Source of the DNA: an uncultured Eubacteriaceae bacterium
GTDB lineage: Bacteria > Bacillota > Clostridia > Eubacteriales > Eubacteriaceae
DNA: 15,541 nucleotides
Direction of reading: 5' to 3'
NCBI GenBank assembly: GCA_947630385.1
Contig: CANRHG010000028.1
Coordinates: 1 to 15,541, forward strand
Within the stretch, counting starts at the first letter, position 1; every line of letters begins with the position of its first letter. A program made the position numbers and the translations under genes. The notes under the pieces were generated by a model, which was given only the letters and a program-made list of their open reading frames with translations, was not told where the DNA came from and ran no database searches. Shown piece after piece: positions 5,204 to 13,180 of the stretch.

Positions 5204-6535
5204 GTGCCCTACCGGGCCAAAATTTATTTTAGAAAGATAAAAAATTTGACTAAAACAAAAAAGGTGCTACTGACCCTGCTGATCCTCCTGATTTTAGCCG
5301 GGGTCATCGCCGCTCTGTATTTCTACCATATATATACTACGATCAATTCCGAGGACTTGTCGGAAAAAGACCTGAGCATCAACACAAGTTTAGACAATCA
5401 GGTCATCAACATCGCCATGTTCGGTGTAGACGGAAGAGACGATCCGGACGTCGAAGGGGATCGGTCGGACGTCATTATGATCGGTACCCTCAACATGCGC
5501 GACCATTCCGTGAAAGTTACTTCCGTCATGCGAGATACCTACGCGAAGATCTGCCTGCCCGAAGGCAACGAGATCAACGCCGACAGTGCCTACGCGGGCG
5601 ATCTCGACGGCGTCGAATGGGAGACGGCGGAAGTTAGCGAGTCCGAGGAAGTGGTGGAAAGCCCCGAAGGGGGCGTAGCGGCCGAGAGCACGGAGCGCGT
5701 GGAAATCGACGATGAAAATCAGAGCTGGAACGCGCTGTACACCAAGATCAACGCGGCTTATTACTACGGTGGCGTCGAAGGGGCGATCAAAACGATCAAC
5801 CAGAATTTTGACTTAAACATCAAGGATTACGTAACCGTCGATTTTCTCCTTCTAATGGACGCGGTGGACGCCCTGGGCGGCATTAGCGTTGATATTCCCA
5901 ACGAAGAAGTCCTTTACTGGACCAACCAGTATTTAAAAGAAAGCAACGGCTTCGGGGGACGAAACGACCCAGATCTTACCCATACCGGCGTTCAGACACT
6001 GACCGGAGCCCAAGCTCTGGCTTTTGCCCGAAACCGCTATACGGACTCGGACTACGGCAGGACCCAACGCCAAAGAGAGGTCATTCAGGCGATCTTCGAG
6101 AAAGCGCGACAGATGGACCCGGTCACGGCGATCTCATTGATCAATTCCGTCTACCCCCACATTCAAACGTCTTTGTCTTTGGGTCAGATCACGGACTACG
6201 CCCAGGCCGTCTTAACGAGCGAAGACATGGCCTTTGACAGTTTCCGCATCCCGACCGACGAGTACGGTGCGGGAGGTTACATTGACGGGATCTGGTACCT
6301 CTTCCCGGATACCCTGCTCGACAACTGCAGGGCTCTTCACAGCTTTATCTATGGTCCCGATAACGTCTATACGCCTTCCTCAACGGTCACGCAGATCAGT
6401 CAGGTCATCAACGACATTCTGCTTTACCAGGCTTCGGACGTACAACACCAGATCGGAAACGATCCGAAAATGACGAGTTCGTCCGATACGTCCGGCCAGA
6501 CAACGGACACTTCCGGTTCCGAAACCGCTCAATAA
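5204..6535 (+). CDS. LCP (LytR-CpsA-Psr) family wall-polymer ligase
   Basis: LCP proteins are membrane-anchored enzymes that transfer polyprenyl-phosphate-linked glycopolymers to peptidoglycan outside the cell. The 443 residues comprise a basic cytoplasmic tail (1-20), one membrane helix (about 21-42) and an LCP domain. Conserved parts are RSDVIMIGTLN (87-97), SVMRDTY (107-113, R110), INAAYYYGGVEGAI (182-195) and FARNRYTDSDYGRTQRQREV (274-293) with the arginines that bind the lipid pyrophosphate. An acidic stretch at about 130-175 separates the RDTY motif from the NAAY motif, where most family members have only a few residues. The C-terminal tail is rich in Ser and Thr. The start is GTG; the strong AGGAGGG ends 20 bases upstream, too far for normal use, so the start is uncertain. 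The gene stands alone between an AT-rich island and its own terminator. The nearby rhamnose operon makes a possible substrate sugar, which is inference. Confidence 0.92.
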   Translation: MPYRAKIYFRKIKNLTKTKKVLLTLLILLILAGVIAALYFYHIYTTINSEDLSEKDLSINTSLDNQVINIAMFGVDGRDDPDVEGDRSDVIMIGTLNMRDHSVKVTSVMRDTYAKICLPEGNEINADSAYAGDLDGVEWETAEVSESEEVVESPEGGVAAESTERVEIDDENQSWNALYTKINAAYYYGGVEGAIKTINQNFDLNIKDYVTVDFLLLMDAVDALGGISVDIPNEEVLYWTNQYLKESNGFGGRNDPDLTHTGVQTLTGAQALAFARNRYTDSDYGRTQRQREVIQAIFEKARQMDPVTAISLINSVYPHIQTSLSLGQITDYAQAVLTSEDMAFDSFRIPTDEYGAGGYIDGIWYLFPDTLLDNCRALHSFIYGPDNVYTPSSTVTQISQVINDILLYQASDVQHQIGNDPKMTSSSDTSGQTTDTSGSETAQ

Positions 6536-6549
6536 ATTTTTGAAAATCG

Positions 6550-6578
6550 ATCATCCGAGTAATCGGATGATTTTTTTT
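6550..6578 (+). terminator. Rho-independent terminator after the LCP gene
   Basis: A perfect 9-bp stem ATCATCCGA/TCGGATGAT (6550-6558 and 6563-6571) with a GTAA loop is followed by eight T (6571-6578). It begins 15 bases past the LCP stop and separates that gene from the fructose operon. Confidence 0.92.
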
Positions 6579-6612
6579 GCCATTTTTTGAAAATTTTATG
6601 ATAAAAACTTGT

Positions 6613-6638
6613 CAAACTATTCCAAACTCTTTCAAACT
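6613..6638 (+). promoter_or_regulatory. Three CAAACT repeats at 10-bp spacing before fruR (candidate operator)
   Basis: CAAACT occurs at 6613-6618, 6623-6628 and 6633-6638, so the three perfect copies are exactly 10 bases apart and lie on the same face of the helix. They end 31 bases before the fruR ATG. A TATTCT (6643-6648) just downstream could be the -10 box, with no good -35 box, and the repeats would then cover the -35 region. DeoR-family repressors usually autoregulate through tandem repeats, so FruR itself is the obvious binding protein; that is inferred from position. Confidence 0.55.
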
Positions 6639-6668
6639 ATGTTATTCTGTAGCCATAAGGAGAGACAA

Positions 6669-7436
6669 ATGCTTAGCCAAGACCGACAAGAAAGGATCTT
6701 AGATTTCCTCGACCGTGAGGGCTCGGGCTCGATCAAACAACTGAGCCAGGTCATCGGGACGAGCGAGTCGACGATCCGAAGAGACTTGAAGCAACTGGAT
6801 GCAAACGGCCTGCTCACGAAAGTTTACGGGGGCGCGACCAGAAACGACCGACGCGTGCGCACGGAAGAGCCGGACATGTTGAAAAAACACAACCTCTTCG
6901 CCGAAGAAAAAGAACGCATCGGCCGCTACGCCGCTTCACTCGTATCCCCGGGCGATTTCGTCTTTATCGACGGCGGAACGACCACCGAAGCCGTCATAAG
7001 GTATTTAGAAGAAAAAGACGCCGTTTACATGACCAACGGGCTATTTCAGGCGCAGCTTTTGACGGGACGTGGTTTTGAGACATTAGTTGTGGGAGGTACC
7101 GTTCGGCCCGTGACCGAGGCCATCGTCGGCGAAGAAGCCGTAAAACAGATCCGGGACTGCAATTTCTCGCTGGGCTTTTTTGGGACCAACGGCATTACGG
7201 CAGAAAACGGTTTCACGACGCCGAACATCATCGAAGCCGGGTTTAAGAACGCCGCGCTCGAGCAGACCCTGAACCCCTTTGTTCTGGCCGATCCGAGCAA
7301 GTTTGGGCGCATTTACCCCAAGACCTTTGCCCACATCGACGAGGCTCAAATCATAACGACCGAGCTCTACGATAAAAGCTATAAAAACCACATGAGAATC
7401 AAGGAGGTAGATGTTGATTTATACCGTGACCTTTAA
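6669..7436 (+). CDS. fruR: DeoR-family transcriptional repressor of the fructose operon
   Basis: A 255-residue DeoR/GlpR-type regulator. From the chosen start an N-terminal winged helix-turn-helix (about 1-57) shows the family signature TIRRDLKQL. The sugar-phosphate sensor domain follows, with FIDGGTTTEAVIRYL, VVGGTVRP, FFGTNGI and ADPSKFGR. The ATG at 6669 is preferred over an in-frame codon at 6609 because it follows AAGGAGA at the correct distance and gives the normal N-terminus; the 20 residues before it do not look like protein. The next genes are fruK and fruA, and the gene overlaps fruK by 26 bases. In this arrangement the effector is usually fructose-1-phosphate, which relieves repression; this is family knowledge. 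The CAAACT repeats upstream are the likely operator. Confidence 0.93.
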   Translation: MLSQDRQERILDFLDREGSGSIKQLSQVIGTSESTIRRDLKQLDANGLLTKVYGGATRNDRRVRTEEPDMLKKHNLFAEEKERIGRYAASLVSPGDFVFIDGGTTTEAVIRYLEEKDAVYMTNGLFQAQLLTGRGFETLVVGGTVRPVTEAIVGEEAVKQIRDCNFSLGFFGTNGITAENGFTTPNIIEAGFKNAALEQTLNPFVLADPSKFGRIYPKTFAHIDEAQIITTELYDKSYKNHMRIKEVDVDLYRDL

Positions 7437-8334
7437 TCCTTCACTGGATTACATCGTCGACGTCAAGGATTTTAGGCCTGGCCTTACCAACCGCAGCAGT
7501 GGTGAAGTCCTCTATCCCGGCGGAAAAGGCATCAACGTATCCCTGGTACTGAAAAATCTGGGGATCGACTCAAAAGCGCTGGGATTTATCGCCGGCTTTA
7601 CCGGTAAAGAGATCAAACGCATGCTCGTCGAACGGGGGATCGACCCGGATTTCATCGAACTCGAAGACGGTTACTCCCGTATCAACGTTAAACTGCGCTC
7701 CGAAAAGGAGACCGAGATCAACGGGCAGGGACCCGATATCTCAAAAGAAGCGCTAGATAAGCTCTACGAAAAACTCGACGGGTTAAAAGCCGGGGATTAT
7801 CTAGTGCTCGCCGGATCCATTCCCGCTACCATGCCGGAAGACAGTTACGAACAGATCTTAAAGCGCCTCGACGGTCGGGGAATCAAAATCATCGTCGACG
7901 CGACCAAGGATCTTCTTGTAAACGTTTTGCCCTATCACCCGTACCTGATCAAGCCGAACAACCACGAACTGGCCGAAATTTTTGACGTTGAACTAAAAGA
8001 CAACGGACAAATCGCCGAATACGCGTTAAAACTCAAAGACATGGGCGCCCAAAACGTGATCGTCTCCATGGCCGGAGACGGAGCCATCTTCACGGACGGT
8101 GACGGCGTTTACTTTACGCCCGCGCCCAAAGGAAAAGTGGTCAATTCCGTCGGTGCCGGAGACTCAATGGTCGCCGGATTTACGGCCGCGGATTTTAACG
8201 GACTTGAACCGAGTGAGAGTTTTAAGCAGGGAGTCGCCACGGGCTCCGCGTCTGCTTTTTCACAGCTGTTAGCGACCAAGGACGAAGTCGAAGCGCTTCT
8301 TGGGAGCTTGGAACAGCCGCAAAAAATAATCTAA
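7411..8334 (+). CDS. fruK: 1-phosphofructokinase
   Basis: FruK phosphorylates fructose-1-phosphate, made by the FruA transporter, to fructose-1,6-bisphosphate with ATP, feeding fructose into glycolysis. It is a PfkB/ribokinase-family protein of 307 residues, the usual length. PGGKGINVS (36-44) is the N-terminal substrate-binding signature, and VGAGDSMVAGF (247-257) is the C-terminal signature with the anion hole and catalytic base D251. The start is ambiguous: AAGGAGG (7401-7407) is only 3 bases from the ATG at 7411 but 6 from an in-frame TTG at 7414, which would give the family's typical MIYTVT beginning. It overlaps fruR by 26 bases and is followed 12 bases later by fruA. Confidence 0.96.
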   Translation: MLIYTVTFNPSLDYIVDVKDFRPGLTNRSSGEVLYPGGKGINVSLVLKNLGIDSKALGFIAGFTGKEIKRMLVERGIDPDFIELEDGYSRINVKLRSEKETEINGQGPDISKEALDKLYEKLDGLKAGDYLVLAGSIPATMPEDSYEQILKRLDGRGIKIIVDATKDLLVNVLPYHPYLIKPNNHELAEIFDVELKDNGQIAEYALKLKDMGAQNVIVSMAGDGAIFTDGDGVYFTPAPKGKVVNSVGAGDSMVAGFTAADFNGLEPSESFKQGVATGSASAFSQLLATKDEVEALLGSLEQPQKII

Positions 8335-8346
8335 GGAGGGGGATCG

Positions 8347-10365
8347 ATGCGAATTACCGATCTGCTGAAAAAGGAAGGAATCGAGCTTCACGGAAAGCCC
8401 GGGACCAAGCAACAAACGATCGATCAGATTACGGAATTAATGAACAAGACCGGAAATCTGAAAGACGTCAAGGCCTACAAGAAGGCGGTTGAAAAGAGAG
8501 AAGAAGAAGGTACCACGGGAATCGGGGATGGTATTGCGATCCCGCACGGAAAATCTTCCGCCGTTAAATACCCGGGTCTTGCGGCCATGGTCATCAAAGA
8601 AGGGACCGATTATGATTCGATGGACGGCAAGCCCACGAACCTGATCTTCGAAATCGCCGTTCCGGAAAACTCGAACGACGAACACCTGGAAATGCTCTCA
8701 AACCTATCCATGATGTTGATGGACACCAATTTCCGGGATAACCTCTTAAACGCCAAAGACGTCGATGAATTTTTAAACGTCATCAACGAAAAAGAACAGG
8801 AACGTTTTGGCGAAGAAGAACTCAAAAAAGAAGATAAAGACCTCGATCCGATCGAAAAAGGGATCATGGATCTCAACGAAAAGGAAATGGGTCTTCGCGA
8901 AGTATCGGCGGCTCAGGACGCTCCGAGGCTTTTAGGGGTCACGGCCTGCCCGACCGGTATCGCCCATACCTATATGGCGGCGGAAGCCCTGACCAATACG
9001 GCGGCCGAAAAGGGCATCGTCATGAAAGTCGAAACCAATGGTTCCGGCGGAACGAAGAACAAACTCACACCCGAAGAAATCGCCAATGCCGACGCGATCA
9101 TCGTCGCTGCGGACAAAAAAGTCGACACAGCCCGTTTTAACGGCAAGCCCGTCATTCAGGTCCCGGTCAAGGACGGTATCTCAAGACCGGAAGAACTCAT
9201 CGAAGAAGCACTGTCCGGACAGGTCCCGATCTTCGTATCCGAAGGTGGAACGACGGTAGAATTTACCGGTGAAAAAGAAAGCGTCGGACGAAAGATCTAC
9301 AAAGACCTGATGAATGGGGTCTCGAACATGCTTCCCTTCGTCATCGGCGGTGGGATCTTAATCGCGATCTCTTTCCTCCTCGATGACTATTCGATCGATC
9401 CGTCCAGTTACGGTTCGAATACGCCGGTCGCGGCTTTCTTTAATACCGTCGGTAATGGAGCCTTTGGCTTTATGCTCCCGGTCCTTGCCGGTTACATCGC
9501 CATGTCGATCGCCGACCGTCCCGGTTTTATGCCCGGTTTTGTCGGTGGATTCATCGCCCGTGACGGAATCATTTTCACCGATGGTACGGTCCAGGCCAGC
9601 GCTGCCGGCGTCTCCGGATTCCTAGGCGCACTAGTTGCCGGTTTCCTTTGCGGCTACATCGTATACGGACTCGAAAAACTCTTTGACAAACTGCCCGATT
9701 CCCTCCAGGGAACCAGACCGACCCTGCTTTACCCGGTCTTTGGGCTTTTACTCACCGGTGTTTGCATGATCTTTATCATCAACCCGCCGGTCGCCTGGCT
9801 CAATACGGCTCTGACCAACTTCTTAAGAAGCATGGGTGGAACTTCCAAGATCTTACTCGGCGCGATCCTAGGTGGTATGATGGCCATCGATATGGGTGGA
9901 CCGTTCAACAAAGCCGCTTACGTTTTCGGTACGGCGATGCTCGCCGACGGACAGTACGACATTATGGCAGCGGTCATGATCGGTGGGATGTGCCCGCCAA
10001 TCGGTATTGCCCTGGCTTCGACCTTCTTTAAGAACCGTTTCACGGAAGCCGAACGCCAAGCCGGTATTACAAACTACATCATGGGCCTGTGCTTCATCAC
10101 CGAAGGCGCGATCCCGTTTGCGGCCTCTGACCCGGCCCGCGTCATTCCGTCCTGCGTCTTAGGTTCAGCCGTTGCCGGTGCGCTTTCAATGGCCTTTGGA
10201 GCGACGCTAATGGCGCCTCACGGTGGGATCTTCGTCTTCCCGGTCGTGGGAAATCCGATCATGTACGTCGTCGCCCTGATCGTTGGCTCGGTCGTCACCA
10301 TGGCCGCTCTTGCCGTTCTTAAAAAGCCGATCAAGGAAGAAAGCAAAGTCAAAGCCACAGCCTGA
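8347..10365 (+). CDS. fruA: PTS fructose transporter, EIIABC fused
   Basis: This membrane permease takes up fructose and phosphorylates it to fructose-1-phosphate with phosphate from HPr. All three domains lie in one 672-residue chain. EIIA (about 1-150) has the phospho-histidine H67 in IAIPHGKS. A charged linker rich in Glu and Lys (about 150-185) follows. EIIB (about 193-290) has the phospho-cysteine C201 in TACPTGIAHTYMAAEAL. The hydrophobic EIIC domain (about 310-660) has many membrane segments and the conserved stretches GGPFNKAAYVFG and FITEGAIPFAA. The order A-B-C is common in Bacillota. The start ATG follows AGGAGGGGG. It is the last gene of fruR-fruK-fruA, and no terminator lies between it and mscL. 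Confidence 0.97.
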   Translation: MRITDLLKKEGIELHGKPGTKQQTIDQITELMNKTGNLKDVKAYKKAVEKREEEGTTGIGDGIAIPHGKSSAVKYPGLAAMVIKEGTDYDSMDGKPTNLIFEIAVPENSNDEHLEMLSNLSMMLMDTNFRDNLLNAKDVDEFLNVINEKEQERFGEEELKKEDKDLDPIEKGIMDLNEKEMGLREVSAAQDAPRLLGVTACPTGIAHTYMAAEALTNTAAEKGIVMKVETNGSGGTKNKLTPEEIANADAIIVAADKKVDTARFNGKPVIQVPVKDGISRPEELIEEALSGQVPIFVSEGGTTVEFTGEKESVGRKIYKDLMNGVSNMLPFVIGGGILIAISFLLDDYSIDPSSYGSNTPVAAFFNTVGNGAFGFMLPVLAGYIAMSIADRPGFMPGFVGGFIARDGIIFTDGTVQASAAGVSGFLGALVAGFLCGYIVYGLEKLFDKLPDSLQGTRPTLLYPVFGLLLTGVCMIFIINPPVAWLNTALTNFLRSMGGTSKILLGAILGGMMAIDMGGPFNKAAYVFGTAMLADGQYDIMAAVMIGGMCPPIGIALASTFFKNRFTEAERQAGITNYIMGLCFITEGAIPFAASDPARVIPSCVLGSAVAGALSMAFGATLMAPHGGIFVFPVVGNPIMYVVALIVGSVVTMAALAVLKKPIKEESKVKATA

Positions 10366-10399
10366 TTAGTTTTCAGATGAATAATTATAATTTTTCTGT

Positions 10400-10405
10400 T
10401 ATAAT
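10400..10405 (+). promoter_or_regulatory. -10 box placed directly before the mscL start codon
   Basis: A perfect TATAAT ends only 6 bases before the mscL ATG at 10412, so transcription starting from it would begin at or next to the start codon. No Shine-Dalgarno sequence lies before the ATG. A -35 box at 16-18 bases upstream is not recognisable, so the promoter call rests on the -10 box alone. Confidence 0.4.
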
Positions 10406-10411
10406 TTGATC

Positions 10412-10795
10412 ATGTGGAAAGAATTTAAAGAGTTCATCTCTCAGGGAAACGTGTTAGACCTGGCCGTCGGGGTCATCATCGGCGGAGCCTTTACGGCTAT
10501 TGTCAACTCACTAGTCAACGACGTCATCGGCCCGATTCTTGGGATCATCCTCGGCGGTCTAGACTTTTCGTCTCTGTCACTTACAGTGGGAAATGCCCAG
10601 ATCATGTACGGCAATTTTATCCAGGCCGTCATCAATTTCTTTATCATCTCTGTGATCATCTTTCTTATCGTCAAGGCCTTAAACCAGGCCAAGAAGTTGA
10701 TCAAAGCGAACGAAGAAAAGCGGGAAATCCCCGAAGAAGTTTCAGAAGAGGTTTTATTGCTACGTGAGATTCGAGACGAACTCAAAAAATCCTAG
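10412..10795 (+). CDS. mscL: Large-conductance mechanosensitive channel
   Basis: MscL is a homopentameric emergency valve in the cytoplasmic membrane that opens under hypo-osmotic shock. The 127 residues show the canonical order: an amphipathic N-terminal helix (WKEFKEFISQGNVLDLAVGV), the first membrane helix with the tightly packed GVIIGGAFTAIVNSLVND gate region, a short periplasmic loop, a second membrane helix (FFIISVIIFLIVKAL), and a charged cytoplasmic helix ending in LLREIRDELKK. The ATG at 10412 is chosen over a TTG two codons earlier because it gives the normal MWKEFKEF start. It lacks a Shine-Dalgarno sequence and may be leaderless. It lies 46 bases after fruA with no terminator between, so some read-through from the fructose operon is possible. 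Confidence 0.96.
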   Translation: MWKEFKEFISQGNVLDLAVGVIIGGAFTAIVNSLVNDVIGPILGIILGGLDFSSLSLTVGNAQIMYGNFIQAVINFFIISVIIFLIVKALNQAKKLIKANEEKREIPEEVSEEVLLLREIRDELKKS

Positions 10796-10827
10796 AAAAA
10801 AAGCGGACGTCCTGCGTCCGCTTTTTT
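10796..10827. terminator. Bidirectional terminator between mscL and the aconitase gene
   Basis: A perfect 7-bp GC-rich stem GCGGACG/CGTCCGC (10803-10809 and 10815-10821, loop TCCTG) is flanked by seven A on the left and six T on the right. It can therefore end transcription of mscL on the plus strand and of the aconitase gene on the minus strand. Confidence 0.92.
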
Positions 10828-10831
10828 GCGC

Positions 10832-12754
10832 TTAAGCGCTCTTTCTTAGTTTATTGATAAGTCCACCCGAAAGCAGCATTTCTTTTTGCCGCTGTGAGGC
10901 GTCGATCGTCACGGGATATTCTTCGCCCGTCGTTATGTTTTCTACGACAAACTCTCCGGCGTTTATCCCGTCTTTGACTTCGGTAATCTGTAGATCGTCG
11001 TCCTGTGAGATCTTATCGTAATCTTCGGGATTTACAAAAACCATCGGCAAGATCCCGTTGTTGATCAAATTGTTCTGGTGGATCCTGGCAAAGGATTTTG
11101 CAAGTACCCCACGGATCCCCAAGTAGACCGGCGCGAGCGCGGCGTGTTCCCTCGAAGAACCCTGTCCATAATTCGAGCCGCCGACGATGAAGCCGCCGCC
11201 GTTTTCTTTGGCGCGTTTTGGAAAATCTTCGTCGCAGGGCGTTAGGCAATAATCCGCAAGATATGGGATATTCGAGCGGTACGGGAGCAGTCCCGCGTGC
11301 GAGGGCATGATGTGGTCCGTCGTGATGTTGTCTTCGACTTTGATCAGGACCTTGCCTTCTAAGTTTTCTCCCATCGGCTTCGATAACGGGAATGGCTTGA
11401 TGTTCGGTCCGGTGATGACTTCAACTTCTTCCCCGTTTTCGGCCGGCGCGAAAGCCGCGTTGTCGTTGATGTGAAAACTTTCCGGCATTTCAATATCCGC
11501 GACGTCTACCTTTCCGAGCGGGCTCGTCAGTACGCCTTCGATAGCTGAGACGGCTGCCGTCTCCGGGCTTAACAGATAGACCTGGGCGTCGCTCGTTCCG
11601 CTGCGGCCTTTGAAGTTCCGGTTAAAGGTACGAAGAGAGACCCCGCCCGAGTTCGGCGATTGTCCCATTCCGATACAGGGGCCACAGCCCGATTCCAAAA
11701 TGCGCGCGCCGGCGTCGAGCATGTCGGCCAGGGCTCCGTTTGCCGCGAGCATCGTAAGGACCTGTCTTGATCCCGGCGCGATGACGAGTTCGATGTTTTC
11801 GGCGACCTGTTTTCCCTTTAGAATCGAAGCGACTTTCATCATGTCCAGGTACGAAGAATTTGTGCAGCTCCCGATCGCGACCTGATCGATTGCCATGCCT
11901 TCGAGTTCTTTTACGGTTTTTACGTTATCCGGTGAATGCGGGCAGGCTACTAGTGGCTCGAGCGTCGACAGATCGACTTTTACGACTTCGTCGTACTCGG
12001 CATCGTCGTCCGCTTTTAACTCTCTAAAATCTTCTTCGCGACCCTGGGCTTTTAAAAACTTTAGGGTTTGCTCATCCGACGGGAAGATCGAGGTCGTCGC
12101 CCCGAGTTCGGCTCCCATGTTCGTGATCGTCGCCCGTTCGGGAACGGTCAAGGTCTTTACGCCCTCTCCGGTATATTCAAAAACTTTGTTTACGCCGCCT
12201 TTGACCGTACACTGGCGAAGGACTTCGAGGATGACGTCTTTAGAAGAAACCCCTTCCCTAAGTTTTCCGGTGAGTTCTACTTTTACGATCTTTGGAGCCG
12301 TAATATAGTATTCGCCCCCGGCCATCGCTACGGCCACGTCGAGCCCTCCGGCGCCGATCGCGAGCATTCCTAGACCGCCTCCGGTCGGCGTATGCGAGTC
12401 GGAACCCAAAAGGGTCTGTCCCGGAATCCCATAGCGTTCGATGTTGACCTGATGGCAGATACCGTTGCCCGGTCTTGAGAAAATAACGCCGTGTTTTTTA
12501 GCCACCGACTGGATATAGCGGTGGTCGTCCATATTGTTCGGGCCTTCCTGAAGCATGTTGTGGTCGATGTAAGCGACTGAACGGTCCGTTTCCACCTGAT
12601 CGGTTCCCAGAGCTTCAAGCTGCATGTAAGCCATCGTCCCGGTCGAGTCCTGAGTCAGGGTTTGATCGATTCTAATACCGATCTCTTCGCCTTTTTTAAG
12701 TTCCCCTACGACCAGATGGTCTTCGAGTATTTTTTCTGTAAGTGTTTTTCCCAT
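10832..12754 (-). CDS. acnA: Aconitate hydratase, Aquifex-type
   Basis: Aconitase isomerises citrate to isocitrate through cis-aconitate with a 4Fe-4S cluster; in many anaerobes it serves glutamate synthesis through a partial citric acid cycle. From the ATG at 12754 the protein has 640 residues, which fits the shorter Aquifex-type family and not the 850-900-residue AcnA or AcnB. Cluster cysteines lie in AIGSCTNSS and in ESGCGPCIGMGQSP. LLGSDSHTPTGGGLG near residue 110 and the C-terminal swivel-domain motif SNYGQGSSREHAA are further signatures. This start has AAAGGGGGG in good position, so an in-frame codon nine residues earlier is rejected. The gene is transcribed alone and ends at a terminator shared with mscL. 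I saw no convincing promoter. The symbol is by function; some databases leave this subtype unnamed. Confidence 0.93.
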   Translation of the reverse strand: MGKTLTEKILEDHLVVGELKKGEEIGIRIDQTLTQDSTGTMAYMQLEALGTDQVETDRSVAYIDHNMLQEGPNNMDDHRYIQSVAKKHGVIFSRPGNGICHQVNIERYGIPGQTLLGSDSHTPTGGGLGMLAIGAGGLDVAVAMAGGEYYITAPKIVKVELTGKLREGVSSKDVILEVLRQCTVKGGVNKVFEYTGEGVKTLTVPERATITNMGAELGATTSIFPSDEQTLKFLKAQGREEDFRELKADDDAEYDEVVKVDLSTLEPLVACPHSPDNVKTVKELEGMAIDQVAIGSCTNSSYLDMMKVASILKGKQVAENIELVIAPGSRQVLTMLAANGALADMLDAGARILESGCGPCIGMGQSPNSGGVSLRTFNRNFKGRSGTSDAQVYLLSPETAAVSAIEGVLTSPLGKVDVADIEMPESFHINDNAAFAPAENGEEVEVITGPNIKPFPLSKPMGENLEGKVLIKVEDNITTDHIMPSHAGLLPYRSNIPYLADYCLTPCDEDFPKRAKENGGGFIVGGSNYGQGSSREHAALAPVYLGIRGVLAKSFARIHQNNLINNGILPMVFVNPEDYDKISQDDDLQITEVKDGINAGEFVVENITTGEEYPVTIDASQRQKEMLLSGGLINKLRKSA

Positions 12755-12972
12755 GTTCCCCCCTTTAAAATAATCAAACATTTAAAGTTTACAGAAAAAA
12801 TGCAAAAGTTAAAAGTGGTTAAAAACTAAACGGACATGTTACAGATTAATTTAAACCAAATACCGAGAAAAAGACCGGTACGGTAAGAATTTTAAGTAAA
12901 ACCTTGGTGTACTGTTTTAAAAAAGCGCTCTCACTAAACAGAAAAAAGATTAAACACAATAGAAGGTTACCT
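12755..12972. other. AT-rich gap with a partial copy of the downstream terminator arm
   Basis: These 218 bases separate the aconitase gene from a small plus-strand ORF. The sequence AAAAAGACCGGTACGG (12868-12883) repeats the left arm of the terminator at 13182-13197 with a single mismatch, but here no complementary right arm follows. No promoter on either strand is good enough to call. Confidence 0.4.
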
Positions 12973-13140
12973 ATGCTAGAAGAAGGGAAAATAGAAGTAT
13001 TTCCAAAAAGCGAAAAAGAAAGTTGCCCTGATCGGTTTTACTGTGAAGCAAATGTTAAAGCTATCCTTGAAGCTAAATCGCAGTTAGAGAGGGGCGAAGG
13101 CATAAAGTTTGATATCAATGCTTTTTATGAAGAGGTATAA
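12973..13140 (+). CDS. Small hypothetical protein, possibly an antitoxin-like tail
   Basis: A 55-residue acidic ORF starting at the ATG at 12973, which has GAAGG 6 bases upstream; an earlier in-frame TTG at 12904 lacks a ribosome site and would add only a basic, low-complexity stretch. I do not recognise the family with confidence. The second half, with an ANVKAILEAKSQLERGEGI helix, recalls the C-terminal toxin-binding tail of RelB/Phd-type antitoxins, but there is no DNA-binding domain and no toxin gene beside it. The gene is AT-rich compared with both neighbours. It could be the remnant of a decayed toxin-antitoxin pair or an unrelated small protein. It ends 41 bases before a bidirectional terminator, which supports it being transcribed. 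Confidence 0.5.
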   Translation: MLEEGKIEVFPKSEKESCPDRFYCEANVKAILEAKSQLERGEGIKFDINAFYEEV

Positions 13141-13180
13141 TTAACTTGCAGATGAAATACTGCCAACGTTTTTAATTTTA

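Noticed and set aside
6609..6668. N-terminal extension of fruR by 20 residues
   Set aside because: It would translate the CAAACT repeats and the promoter region; the ATG at 6669 has a proper Shine-Dalgarno sequence and gives the normal DeoR N-terminus.
11895..12308. Plus-strand ORF of 137 residues opposite the aconitase gene
   Set aside because: Composition is Ser/Thr-biased as expected from the reverse of a GC-rich coding frame, and it lies wholly inside a secure gene.
12781..12840. Possible promoter of the aconitase gene
   Set aside because: Several weak TTGCAT/TAAACT-like boxes occur but none pairs at 16-18 bases with good matches; chance in AT-rich sequence is as likely.
12904..12972. 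Longer version of the small ORF starting at TTG 12904
   Set aside because: There is no ribosome site before it and the added residues look like translated noncoding sequence; ATG 12973 has GAAGG at the right distance.
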